Below are positions 12,770 to 24,384 of a stretch of DNA of 64,000 bases, in pieces. The stretch is from Silene latifolia (Eukaryota; Streptophyta; Magnoliopsida; Caryophyllales; Caryophyllaceae). The notes under the pieces are model-generated. The model saw only the letters and a program-made list of their open reading frames with translations, made no database searches and was not told the DNA's origin. A program made the position numbers and the translations under genes. Where the stretch lies: contig NC_133537.1 in NCBI RefSeq assembly GCF_048544455.1, positions 306,503,738 through 306,567,737 of the forward strand, given 5' to 3'. Numbering within the stretch: position 1 is the first letter of the stretch; each line of letters opens with the position of its first letter.

Positions 12770-14397
12770 TTTTTGGATGACTGTGAAATGAACCCAGTAA
12801 TTGTCAATGCTAGCCTAACTGAAGGCCAACTTTCTTCTTTGTTGACTATTTTGAAAACTCATAAAAAGGCCATTGGGTATAGCATTGGTGATTTACAAGG
12901 TATTAGTCCTGATTTTTGTATGCATCGTATTCACTTGGAAGAAGGCCACAAGCCTAGTGCACAGGGTCAGAGACGACTAAATCCTCCAATGCAGGAGGTG
13001 GTAAGGAAAGAGGTACAGAAATTACTTAATGCTGGTATTATTTTCTCTATATCTAATTCTAAGTGGGTCAGTCCTATCCAAGTTGTACCTAAGAAGGGAG
13101 GTACTACAGTAGTGAAGAATGATAAGAATGAATTAATTGCTACTAGACTTGTTACAGGTTGGAGGATGTGTATTGATTATAGGAAGTTGAACATGGCTAC
13201 TAAGAAAGACCACTTCCCACTTCCTTATATTGATCAGATGTTAGAGAGACTAGCATGTCATAGTTATTTCTGTTACCTAGATAGCTACTCCGGTTTCTTT
13301 CAGATACCCATTCATCCTGACGATCAGGAAAAGACTACTTCACATGTCCTTATGGTGTATTTGCTTATAGGAGGATGCCTTTTGGTTTATGTAATGCCCC
13401 AGCTACCTTTCAGCGTTGTATGATGGCCATATTTTCTGATTACATAGAGTCTATTATGGAGGTCTTTATGGATGATTTCAGTGTTTATGGTACCGATTTT
13501 GATGTTTGCTTGAGAAACTTAACTAAGGTCTTGCAGCGCTGTGAGGAGAGCAATCTTGTGCTCAACTGGAAGAAGTGCCACTTCATGGTTACTGAAGGGG
13601 TGGTACTTAGTCATTTGGTGTCAGGTAAAGGTATCCAAGTGGATAAAGCTAAGGTTGAGGTAATTGAGCAACTCCCATACCCGGTTAATGTTAAGAGTGT
13701 GCGTAGTTTTCTTGGTCATGCGGGGTTCTATCGCCGCTTTATTAAAGATTTTTCTAAAATTGCTCAACCTCTAACTCAACTGCTACATAAAGATACACCT
13801 TTTGTGTTTACTGATGAGTGTGTTAAGTCTTTTGACAGGATTAAACAAGCTCTTATCTCAGCTCCTATAATCCGATCTCCGGATTGAAGCCTACCTTTTG
13901 AGATTATGTGTGATGCCAGTGACTATGCAGTTGGAGCTGTTTTGGGGCAAAGAAAATATAAGGTGTTGCATGCTATTTACTATGCAAGTAAGACTCTTGA
14001 TGATGCGCAGATCAACTATGCTACTACGGAGAAGGAGCTTCTTGCAGTTGTCTATACTTTAGACAAATTTAGAGCTTATCTTGTTAGTTCTAAAGTTATT
14101 GTTCATACTGACCATGCAGCATTAAAGTATCTTTTAACTAAACAAGAAGCTAAAGCACGACTTATTAGATGGATTTTATTATTACAAGAATTTGATTTAG
14201 AAATTCGTGATAAGTCTGGTGCTGAGAATGTTGTTGCAGATCATTTGTCTCGTTTGAGATTTGCAGGAAGAGAGATTTTGCTTATTGATGATTCTTTTCC
14301 AGATGACCATCTTTTAGCTATTGCTGCGAGCAATCCATGGTTTGCAGATTATGCTAATTACTTGGTTGAAGGTATTCTTCCCCTTGACTTGTCTTAG
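12770..14397 (+). pseudogene. Athila reverse transcriptase and RNase H, decayed
   Basis: RT motifs appear in order: WVSPIQVVPKKGG, WRMCIDYRKLN, FCYLDSYSGFFQIPIHPDDQ, MPFGLCNAPATFQRCM, then FMDD (the YxDD catalytic site) in MEVFMDDFSVYG. RNase H follows: [57 protein letters not shown] one-base deletion near 13341 breaks the frame inside RT. TGA 13885 and TAG 14395 are in-frame stops, the first probably a Trp codon. This copy cannot make an active enzyme. Confidence 0.92.
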
Positions 14398-14415
14398 CAA
14401 CAGAAGAAGAGATTC

Positions 14416-15599
14416 ATGCATGATGTGAAGCGGTATTTCTGGGATGATCCATACTTGTTCCGGGAGTGCGCATACGGTATTTATAGACGGTGTATTCCAG
14501 AGGGTGAGGTACATGCCATTCTCTCTCACTGTCACTCTTCTTATGGTGGTCATCATGGTCCTTCTAGGACTTTTGCTAAGGTAATGCAATCGGGTTTCTT
14601 TTGGCCAACTATCTTGAAAGATGCCACTACTTTTGTCCGTTCTTGTGATGCATGTCAAAGAACAGGTAATATTTCGCAAAGGCACGAGATGCCTCAAACT
14701 GGAATCTCAGAGGTAGAGATTTTTGATGTTTGGGGTATTGACTACCAAGGGCCATTCCCTACTTCTCATGGGAATCAATATATTTTAGTAGCTGTAGATT
14801 ATCCACCACTTGTGATGCTAAATCTGTTGTTAAATTGTTTCAGAAAATCATCTTTCCACGGTTTGGAGTGCCTCGCGCGGTGATTAGTGATGGAGGAAAG
14901 CATTTCAATGAACGTTATCTCAACTCCTTGTTGAAGAAATATGGCATTACATACCGTAGAGGATTGGCTTATCATCCTCAAACCGGTGGACAAGTGGAGG
15001 TTTCCAATAGAGAATTGAAACAAATCTTGGAGAAGGTAGTGAGCAAGAATAGAAAAGATTGGAGTCGGAAGCTTGATGATACTTTATGGGCTTACCGTAC
15101 TGCATACAAGACGCCGATTGGAGCATCACCTTGCCGATTAGTCTATGGCAAATCTTGTCATCTACCTGTGGAGCTTGAGTACAAGGCTATGTGGGCTATA
15201 AAAGAGCTAAATATGGATCTCTCACTGGCGAGTGAGAAAAGATTGATGCAGTTAAATGAGCTTGATGAGTTTCGACTGCATGCCTATGATAGTGCTCAAG
15301 TGTACAAGGAACGAACAAAGAAGTGGCATGACAAGCATATCTTGCAAAGAGAATTCTATGTTGGTAAAAAGGTATTGTTATTTAATTTTTGTTTGCGTTT
15401 GTTCCCAGGTAAGCTAAGAAGTAGATGGTCTGGACCGTTCACAGTTGCTGAGGTGAACAAATTTAGGTCAGTTACACTGCAAACTGACAAAGGTGAGACT
15501 TTTAAAGTGAATGGGCAACGATTAAAAATCTACTATGAAGGTGCCCATATTGGGGTGATAGAGGCTGTTGACCTCTTTGCCATTGATTCCTCTTACTGA
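14416..15599 (+). pseudogene. Athila integrase, decayed
   Basis: The N-terminal HHCC zinc finger is seen as [16 protein letters not shown] to [11 protein letters not shown]. The DDE core follows: D in [12 protein letters not shown] in [14 protein letters not shown] in [16 protein letters not shown] deletion of about 30 bp near 14798 removes the segment after VAVDY and shifts the frame. The second part (14835-15599) is open and ends with the C-terminal domain ([13 protein letters not shown]) and stop. Integrase would insert the cDNA; here it is split. Confidence 0.92.
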
Positions 15600-15834
15600 T
15601 GAGGTATTACGGTCGTGCGGGTTCGCTTAAACCAGCGCTACCGAGAGGCAGCTCGGAGTTTGCATTGTAATAATTTGTAATTTTGGAATTTAAATTTCGT
15701 TAATCGTATTTCAATTAAGTTATTTCATTATTTTGAGTGATGTGAGCGAGAGAATTTAACGTATTTTTGCAGCTAAGATGGATTTCAAGCTTGCAAGTTA
15801 ACGTAATTGTGAGAAAACGGACTGCAGTTGGTGC

Positions 15835-15996
15835 CTCGATCGAGTGGGGTAAGGCTCGATCGAGGATTTTGGTTACTCGATCAACTGACTGCAGGGCTCG
15901 ATCGAGGAACCCAGTGAATTAATTAAAAATCAAATGTCGAGAGTTGGGCAATTTGAAAAGTGGTGCCTCGATCGAGTGGGGTGAGGCTCGATCGAG
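15835..15996. repeat. CTCGATCGAG array, downstream of integrase
   Basis: Exact palindromes start at 15835, 15855, 15897, 15967 and 15987, with a degenerate one at 15876. Spacing is again about 20-21 bp, with context similar to the LTR array (gcctcgatcgagt, then aggctcgatcgagga). Confidence 0.93.
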
Positions 15997-16245
15997 GATT
16001 CATGCTGGACCGGGTTACGTGCTTTCAGACCGGCCTTTCTTTCCTTCTTTTCTCATATTATTATTTTCTTTCTTGTTTAGTCCGCCCCATTGTTCATACA
16101 TTCTCTCATTCATACTAATATCATTCATCTCTAAATCTTCATATCATCATTAAATCTTCATTCTACTTTGTGCTAAATTGCTTGCTAGTAGATTAAATCA
16201 CTCCTTTGTGTTTATTTGTGTATTTCATTGCTCATATTCCATCAA

Positions 16246-16638
16246 GTAAGTCCCGGTTTTTGCTCTTTTTAGTCCGAAAAATTGCACTTTTATTGCTTAA
16301 ATCTTGTGTTTATTGCCTTGAATCTTCCATTGCTTATATACAATTGCTATTTCCTTGCTTATTAACCCTCGATTGATGAATTGAAGGCCTAATTTCGAAA
16401 ATTTGGGAATTAGGGTTCATAAATCCAGGTTGATATTTTGCATTAAATTGGTTAGAAATTGTGTTTATTTGCTTGGAATCTTCACTTTTTGTTATATAAT
16501 TGCAATTCCCTTGCCTTTTACATGGTTTATGTGTGATTTTCTACCTCAAAATCGAATTTGCCGACTCATGTGGTCTTAAAAACGTGGACTGTTTTGGCAA
16601 TTAAATTGGTTTGTGATTATATACTTGTCTTTTTACAG
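16246..16638 (+). other. Predicted leader intron of the third Athila ORF
   Basis: A perfect donor (caa|GTAAGT) lies at 16246 and a strong acceptor (tctttttacag) ends at 16638, three bases before the ATG. The 393-bp interval is T-rich like a plant intron. The sequence before it (about 16000-16245) looks like a CT-rich 5' UTR. Splicing is inferred, not shown. Confidence 0.55.
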
Positions 16639-16640
16639 AT

Positions 16641-18327
16641 ATGTCGAGTGGTGGACAAGAAGGTAGCAAGAGGCCACGGGAGAGGCACGCTCCCGTTCGC
16701 CAGCCGGTGTTAGTAGAGACTTCCTAGGAGGAAGAGAAAGAGCTACTGCCAGTAGACGAGTTTCCTTTTGTTGAATTTCGTGACAAGGAGCAACGGGATA
16801 AATTTGTGGAATTAATGACTACAAAAACAATGCTTCTAACTAGGTGTATGGACCGAAAGATTTTGCGTACTTTCAAAATTGACTTGGCCATGTATGATAT
16901 GTTCTTTGAGCTTGGGTTGCAAGGTCTATTTCTTATGCATGAACTCTCTTATCGTGCTTTGACCCTTGAGTTTCTTAGCTCGTATGTCTATCTCCCAAAG
17001 GAACACTTGATTCGATTTAGATTGTTCAATGTTGAACGGTCTTTGACATTTGATCGACTTTCTGAGTATCTAGGCATAGATAAGCATTCTGAAGGGGATT
17101 TATATAATGTTGTTGGCTTATCTGTTGTTTGATATTTTCCTTTGTTTACTGGTTTTGCGGATGCAAATGTTAGCTCTATGGCTTTGCTTGATGTGCAACA
17201 TGTCTGCCTTAGGCTCTTTTTGAGGTACTTGAGTTATATTTTATTTGGGAGGCATGACAGGAGTAAGGCCCAGTACTTAGAGGTGTTGATTTTGGCTAGT
17301 TATTTGAACCCTTATCAGGAGGAGACCTTCCAGTTTAGTCCACCAGCCCTTGTTTGCCATGCCTTAGACCGCATGATTGGTAAACATCCGGATTTAGATT
17401 GTGGGGCTATTATTACTAGGATTGCACGCCGTTTGTGTGATTTTGAGGGAGATGCTCCTTATGAGCTTATGGAGGATCCTGAGCCTTTGGTAGATGACGA
17501 CTATCTACGTTATGGTATCTCCCAGATTGATATTCTTGGTGGTAAAGACCACTACTGTAAGGTGAGGGATCACTTTTACATGTTATTGTCTAACCCTCTA
17601 TTGCCAGATATTTCCCCTCTTGAGGAGAATGAGTCTGAGGAGAGACCTGCACCCATTACCTATTTGATTCCAGGTGAGCTCTTGGTCACTTTGCCTGGTT
17701 CTAGCACTACCGCTACCATTGGAGGGCGCCGTAGGCAGCGCCGTAGACCTCCTACCCACTTGCCCGGTTCTTACCAGCCTCGGCCTTCTGCTTCTTTTGT
17801 TGCCTCTACTTCCCACTATGGTTACCATTTCGATCCAACTATTGAGAGGGAAGTGAGGGTTCACGAGAGGATTAACACCGCCTTGACACAGAGGCGGTTA
17901 TGGGAGCAGATGGATGCTATCACTATTTCTGTGGGAGGTCAGTATACGAGTACTACTCCGAGCTTTTAGACTACACCTGGTGATGACAGTCGTGTTTTTC
18001 ATCTTTATGGTGTTACTCCTGCGGAGTATGGGCAGTTTAGTAGGGAGTATGGTGCTCTGGGTCGACCATTCTACACTCCTATTTGTCCTCACCAGCCTTC
18101 CAGTGTGTTTCCTGAGGATGTTGGGGTCCCTCTTTCTCAGAGAGGGCCATTTGGCCAGTTTGCAGCTTCTTCTTCTGCTGCAGCCAGCTGTTCCTAGAGG
18201 TGGCTGTGCTAGAGGCCGTGGTGGCTGTGCTCCTGATCCTGAGTTGGATGCTATGTTTGCAGAGATTGATGGGTTTGGTGAGCCCATCCATGGTGGCAAT
18301 GATGATGATGATGGAGGAGCGCAGTAG
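16641..18327 (+). pseudogene. Athila third ORF (env-position, ATHILA ORF-1-like)
   Basis: From ATG 16641 one frame encodes a basic N-terminus and then a domain found in many Athila-related proteins: RKILRTFKIDLAMYDMFFEL, LTLEFLSSYVYLPKEHLIRF, LFNVERSLTFDRLSEYLGI. Stops at about 16725 (TAG), 17130 (TGA) and 17967 (TAG), and a frameshift near 18190, break it. In the shifted frame an acidic C-terminus (ELDAMFAEIDGFGEPIHGGN) ends at 18325-18327. No signal peptide or clear membrane anchor is seen, so an envelope role is not supported. Function unknown. Confidence 0.75.
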
Positions 18328-19711
18328 TGACAGCTGGTCACTACATCCCTCACTTTCCAGCTGGTTTAGGGGAGCTTTTGCTACACAGCTGGTACTATCT
18401 TTCCTTGTATTTCTTTTATTGTATTTCTTATTTCCCTCTTCCCTTTGTTAGTAGTGTCCTTTAGGTTGCTGGATTTTTGTGTGATTGCTACGCTGTAGGC
18501 GTCACAATGAGGACACTGTAACATTTAGGTTTGGGGGAGAATATTCATTTCTGTTGTGTGATTTACTTTCAGTTGTGTGTTTTATTTATGTTGAGTGTTT
18601 TAAATCAAAAAAATCCATAAAAAATTAAAAAATATTATAAAATACAAAAACATGTTTTTATTTATTTTAGGTCGAGTCTTGGTGAATTGTTTAGCAATGA
18701 TGATAATTTGCTTTGACTTTGCATTTGAATCCCATTTAAGTTGTCCATGTACATTGTTTTGACATGTTATTTATGATAAACAAAGCTCATAACTCAAGTC
18801 TTGACCGTCACAATATGCCTTATGCCAAGTAAATTTGACAATATTATGTTGGTAAACCACTTAAATTTCTGAGGTCTATAGAGCTTCCTAGGCCAGAAAC
18901 ATTAATAATCTGGTCTCATTTGTCAATTAAACTAAAGAGTGTGGTCTCCTTGTGGAATGTGTAATATCAAACTGCATAAGTGTGACATTAGTTTCTTAAC
19001 TTTTTGCGCGTTCATATAATTAAATACATGAAGAAAGGCGGTTCTTACCATTCAAATAAGCCATACATTACCTTGTTTTGTTAGCCCGTTTGAACTTTGT
19101 AGCCATTTCATATTCTATTTCATAGCTACAATCTAGAATTTGCCTACCTTTTCGTGACAGTCGCAGTTGCTTGAGTCTCATGATTATTTAGCTACTTTGG
19201 TTGGGATTGGAACTTTTATGTCATGTGGGTGGTAGCTATTATTTTATTAGCAATTGTGTTGATATCCTATGTTGAAAAAAGAAGGAATTATGAAGCAAAG
19301 AAAGAAAAAAAAATCCGAAAAAAAAAAGGAGAAAAAGAAAAAAAAAGAAAAGGAATTGTTTCATTCAGTTTTGTTAGGAGATCATAAGTGGTGTTTACTA
19401 GAGTCTAATGCATTTTTGGAGAGTCTTTCATAGTCTTTCATATTCTCTCATATGTTAGCGCTGCGACTACCGTCTTAGCCTCACATATACATACGTGTTT
19501 CGGCACAAACCACTTCTATATCCTTGCCCATTTGCCACTCTATTGTCCTTGATACATGTACTTAGTCTTTACTGTGAATGCGTACTAGTTGGAGAAATTT
19601 CTATCACATTAGATTGCATGCATGTTTCATAATTTGAGTGAGTGTCTTAATTCTTTCTATCTTACATAGATCTCACCCCTTATGAGTGCATGAGTGAAAC
19701 CGCAAGAATCC
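18328..19711 (+). other. Athila 3' non-coding region
   Basis: No gene seen. It holds an internal PPT-like copy at 18531 and a purine tract at about 19278-19352 (aaagaaa and ggagaaaaag runs). The region resumes at 28484 after the copia insertion. Confidence 0.7.
18531..18542 (+). other. Internal polypurine-tract copy
   Basis: GGTTTGGGGGAGA here repeats the PPT before the 3' LTR (ggtttgggggag, 28748-28760), about 1.2 kb plus the nested element upstream. Confidence 0.6.
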
Positions 19712-20680
19712 TGTTGGAGCTTGTGTCCTCCACAAATTAGTGTGATAACATTTGTAAATCTCTTACAGGTTCACAAGGGTATACTTCGTATTTTAATCAG
19801 TTGATTAACGATTACCTAATAACGGTTGGCTTGCTAGAAAGTTTGACGTTATTATCATACAGATGGCGGTGATCAACTGGTCCCTAAAGGTCACACCTAT
19901 AGGATGTGTTTGAGAGATGTGGTTATAGAAATATAATCACATTGATGCCTAATATGACTAAACAGTTAGTCAATGTGTTGATGAGACAATTATTTAATGA
20001 AGATTAAATAATATTAGTTGAGACGAATTAACTGTCAATTCGTAAATTGAATATAATAAGTTATATTTAATTAAATGTATGTAATGTTAGCTTGGACGAA
20101 TTAATCTGTTAATTCGTAATTAAATGTAATCGATTATATTTAATATCAACAAGATGAATGTGTCATAGTGGTAATAGTGAGGGTACACAAACCAAGAGGT
20201 CATGGGTTCGATCCTCACTAGATGACAATTTAACACATTTTATACATTTTTGGAATAACCGAAAATAAGGAAAATATACTCCTTATTTCGGTGATATGGG
20301 CCGAATTAGGGAAGATAATATCTCCCTTATTCACTCCCATTTTCGGTTTCCATAAGAGGAGAAAGGGAGATCATTTTCTAACCCTAATTCTCTTTTAACC
20401 TAATCTCTCCTCTCATCAAAAAACACAAATAACCTAAATTTTTACAGAAAATTTGGATCGATTCTAGCACAATCAAAGGGCATATCTCATATCATCTTGG
20501 GTGCAACTGATAGGAGAATATCATTGCGATATTGTTCATAGGCCATATTTGCTAGGACCGAAGGTTACTTCTTAATCCTTTACTTTTGTTTATGTAATTT
20601 TATTTTATGACTAGTGATCATCTTCATAAAATTCGTTATAATCCTTGAATATAAAGGGATTCATACAGATAAATCCCACA
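19712..20680 (+). mobile_element. Copia 5' LTR with tRNA-like pol III boxes
   Basis: TGTTGGAGCT to AATCCCACA. At 20165-20222 it contains a tRNA/SINE-head-like stretch: an A-box-like tagtggtaatag and a B box GGTTCGATCC at 20205-20214. Confidence 0.95.
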
Positions 20681-20682
20681 AG

Positions 20683-20695
20683 TGGTATCAGAGCC
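20683..20695 (+). other. Copia primer-binding site (initiator tRNA-Met)
   Basis: TGGTATCAGAGCC starts two bases after the LTR. It is the standard plant copia PBS. Confidence 0.95.
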
Positions 20696-22715
20696 AAGGC
20701 CACGAATTTTAATTTTGATGATTTTCATAAAATTGTATGTAAACAATACATGGAATTTCGAAAAAAAAAAGGGTATTTCGGCTAAATTTTTTTTTTGCCG
20801 AGAGGTAATTTTTTTTTCGGCCTGTTTTTTTTTCGTTTTTTTTCTTTTGCTTGATGATTTATTTCCAATTTCATTTTTCATATCATTGTTTTAATCAGTT
20901 AAAATTATCATATGAAGAATTGGTAGATTTTGATTTAATGAAGATTAAGTTAAAATGCAAATAGAATCGTCATGTCGATGATACAAGAACTTGTTTTTGT
21001 TATATAGTTTTAGCATATACGATTAATCATGTTCATTAATTCATTTGCTAAATCATTTTCTAATAGCAACTGTAAACATTTTCTTCATCGAATTTTTGTA
21101 TTAGGGCTTTTTGTCGCAAAAGAAAAAAAGTGACGGCTTATTTTTTTTAGGGTTTGCCGTGAGCTCAAAAGAAGAAGAAAATTTCTGTTTTTTTTGTTTG
21201 TTTTTTTTTTCCTGAAATGTCGGAAAAGAAAAAAAAATAATTAGAAAAGTTTTTTTTCTTTCGTTTTTTTTGCCAAATTGCCGAATTGGGAAATATTTTG
21301 GGCTGTTTTTTTATTCCAGCCGTGAGCAGCTGGGAATTAAAAAAAAAAAATTTGGTTTTTTTTATTTTGCCGTGACCGAAAATAAAAAAAAAATTAAAAA
21401 AAAAAAAAACTTGTTTGTTTTGGCCAATTAATTATTGTGAAGCGGTTCATAATTAAAAGATACCAAATTATTTTAAAGCAGTTTAAAATTTTGATGGATT
21501 AAATTCATATTACAAGTTTAATATGAATTAAGATTGAAATTAATGTGATTAATTGAGGAATTGTCACTTAATTTAATTTAAATAGGTGGTTTGGATAAAT
21601 TAATCAACATAATTAAGGAATTATGTCATGTATGTTTAATTTATTTTTAGTTGATGCATTTTAATTTTGTTGAATGAATCGTTGAATGATTTTATTTACG
21701 TATTTTTTGCAATCGGTTGTAATTTGTAATACTTAGTGTGGCCTTAGTCAAATTATGTTTTCGTAATGAAGGAAACATGATTTTTTATGTAATTATGAGA
21801 TCTCGAATCTCCTTTATTTTTCTTTAGTTTTTGGGTTTTGAAATTAGAATGTAATAAATAGGTTTATTATGTAAATTTATTTATTGTATTTTTCGAAGAA
21901 GACTAAAGATGGAGATTGGAGCTCACTCCCGCTACATGGATCAAGATGGAACATCAAGACAAGCTTCTCGGGTCCAAGGATGGATTCCAAACTTGTATTT
22001 ATTGTTCATTTTGATAGGATAGGCCACACTAGGACTTTTATTGTTTTTACGTTTTCATTCTTATTGCTTTTCATTCACATGATAGTTTATGCATCATATT
22101 CCGCCTAAAACCAAACCACCTACTACTAAAATGCATGAAAATTGACTCATATAGGTTGTATGTTAGTTTTCATGGACATACAGATGTCACAGACTTTTAA
22201 GCCATCACCTTAGTTTATTCATTCTCGCATGCTAGATATTAGTTCACTTAAAATGAATTAAAATAAAGTTGATGGGATCTTCCTCTAAAACGGAAATTGA
22301 GACTAGTCTTTATAAGGGCAAACAACTATGAATCTCTTCTTCGTCGGTAGGCATAATATGACCCCTTCTACGTTGGGTAAGTAGTTGTGTTGACTTAGTT
22401 TACCTCAACATCATAGTCCGAAGAGTTTCTCGTGATTATGATGGACTAAAGATAGAATTTACAGAAATTTATCGACCAAGAATTCTAACGGTAGAATTAG
22501 CTAAAAGGTTAGCTTATCAATTTACAGATAATTGAGTCATGGGATCATTTATATAATTCTTGAGGGAGGTTAATTGTATAAATGTTTTGAGTCTTCGCGT
22601 TATGACAGTAGTTCATTAGACTTAAAAATATAAACGATGCACATGCTTATTATTTTTATTCTTCTTCTCTCGCATGTAGAACACGTATATTTTGATAATA
22701 TCTTGTTACAACTAA
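20696..22715 (+). other. Copia 2-kb untranslated leader
   Basis: No gene. At 20755-21415 long T and A runs alternate with short GCCG/CGG-bearing words (gccgtgagc, gccgaattggg), suggesting repeated derivation from one unit. A short ORF at 21884-22108 has no recognised product. Confidence 0.7.
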
Positions 22716-24384
22716 ATGGCTGAAAATAACGCAATCCCAATGCCTAGTGCCACACTTGATCGCGCGTCCTGGCTTAAAATTTTTATGGACCGGATGAATC
22801 AGTTCACACGTCTGAAAAACGACGGGTCCAACTTTTTGCGGATCGGGAGGCGGCACTACGGAATCGCCATTGCGACGGTAAGCTCAAGTACTTAATCGAG
22901 CCAATACCGGTCAACCCAGACCCCAATGCAGGAGTCAACGAGTCACTCGCTTATAGTGACTTCGTTATGGAAGCGGGTGCGATAAAGAACGTACTCATCT
23001 TTGCAATGGAAACCAATTTGCAGAGACGCTTCATTGCCCAAGGTGCAAACAAGATTTTCACCACGCTCACTAACGAGTTCTCAAAAGCACCGAGAATCGT
23101 TACATATGAGCATACCTGTCGCTTCTTTGATGCGAAACTCCAGAAGGGCCAACCGGTTATCCCACACATTCTTCACATGATTGAGAATGTCGAGAAGCTG
23201 GAGGCACTGAATTGCAAAATCAGTGAGAGCATTGTCATTGACCGAATGCTTCATTCTCTTCACGATGGTTTTGCCCTTTTTAGGGCGAACTACTACATGA
23301 ATGACTTGAAAAAGAGTCCTAATGAGCTACACTCCCTTCTCGTACAGACCGAGAAGGATATGAAATTGAGTGGGAGCATGAAGCAGGATGTTCTCACGAT
23401 TTCCAACAAGGGTAAAGGTAAGGGCAAGGCTCATGGCGACCTAGCTGTAGGTAAGCCAAAGTTTAAAAAGCCAGGAAACGGTAAGAGTGCGCCTGGTGAG
23501 ACTAGTGGCTCACAGGGCAAGGCAAAGAGCAAGGGCGGTGACGTAGAGTGCCACCATTGTCACAAGACTGGACATTGGAGGAGGAACTGTCCCGTCTACC
23601 GTGAGGACATCAAAGCAGGCCGTGTCGCTCCTGTTGGTCTTTCATCTTATATTCATATGATTGAGATTAACCATGTAAGTTTCGGAACTTGGGTACTTGA
23701 TACTGGTTGTGGTTCTCATCTGTGTAATCATTTGCAGGGCCTAAAGAACATCATACCTCTCGAAAAAGGTGATGTGGACCTGCGAGTCGGGAATGGAGCA
23801 CGAGTTGCTGCTGTCTCGAAGGGAACATATGTAATCCAACTCCCTAGTGGTTTTGAGTTATTTTTAAATAACTGTTACTATGTACCCAGTTTGTCTAAGA
23901 ACATTATTTCTGTTTCCGTACTTGCTAAAGACGGTTTTGCATTTTCAATAAAGGATAATAGCTGTATTTTCTCTTTCAATGAAATGATTTATGGCAAAGC
24001 AGTTTCCATGAATGGAATTTACATCTTAGACCAAACCACGGAAGTATTACACGTGAATAATAAGAAAATAAAGGTTGGTGACAAAGATCAAACCTATCTA
24101 TGGCATTGTCGAATGGGACACATAAATGAGAAACGCGTGAAGAAACTCGTCGATAATGGGACTATTCCCGCATTCGATTTTTCTACATATGGCACGTGTG
24201 AATCATGTCTCATTGGCAAGATGACTCAAATTTCCTTCAAAGGTGTTGGAATGCGCGCTAGTGACTTATTAGGACTCATACATACTGATGTTTGTGGACC
24301 TATGTCAATTACCGCTAGAGATGGCTATAGATATTTTATCACTTTCACGGACGATTTGAGTAGATACGGATATGTCTACTTTTG
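22716..24384 (+). pseudogene. Copia gag, protease and integrase N-terminal part
   Basis: ATG 22716 (MAENNAIPMPSATLDRASWL) opens gag. Near 22838 the frame shifts, and gag continues as YLIEPIPVNPDPNAGVNESL and RMLHSLHDGFALFRANYYMN. The zinc knuckle CHHCHKTGHWRRNC lies at 23549-23590. Protease follows (WVLDTGCGSHLCN, active-site DTG near 23699), then the integrase zinc finger (LWHCRMGHINEKRV to CESCLIGKM) and the first catalytic Asp (HTDVCGPM). The frame ends in SRYGYVYF* at 24384, where one base appears lost (VYL-LKHKSESF expected). Apart from these frameshifts the coding sequence looks fresh. Confidence 0.93.

Noticed and set aside
16641-18327. True envelope glycoprotein
   Set aside because: No signal peptide, no clear transmembrane anchor and no env motif are seen. 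The domain is the Athila-type one of unknown function.
17598-18451. Minus- and plus-strand ORFs overlapping the Athila third ORF
   Set aside because: Shadows of the GC-richer repeats in the real frame, except that 18190-18327 in the second plus frame is the frameshifted C-terminus.
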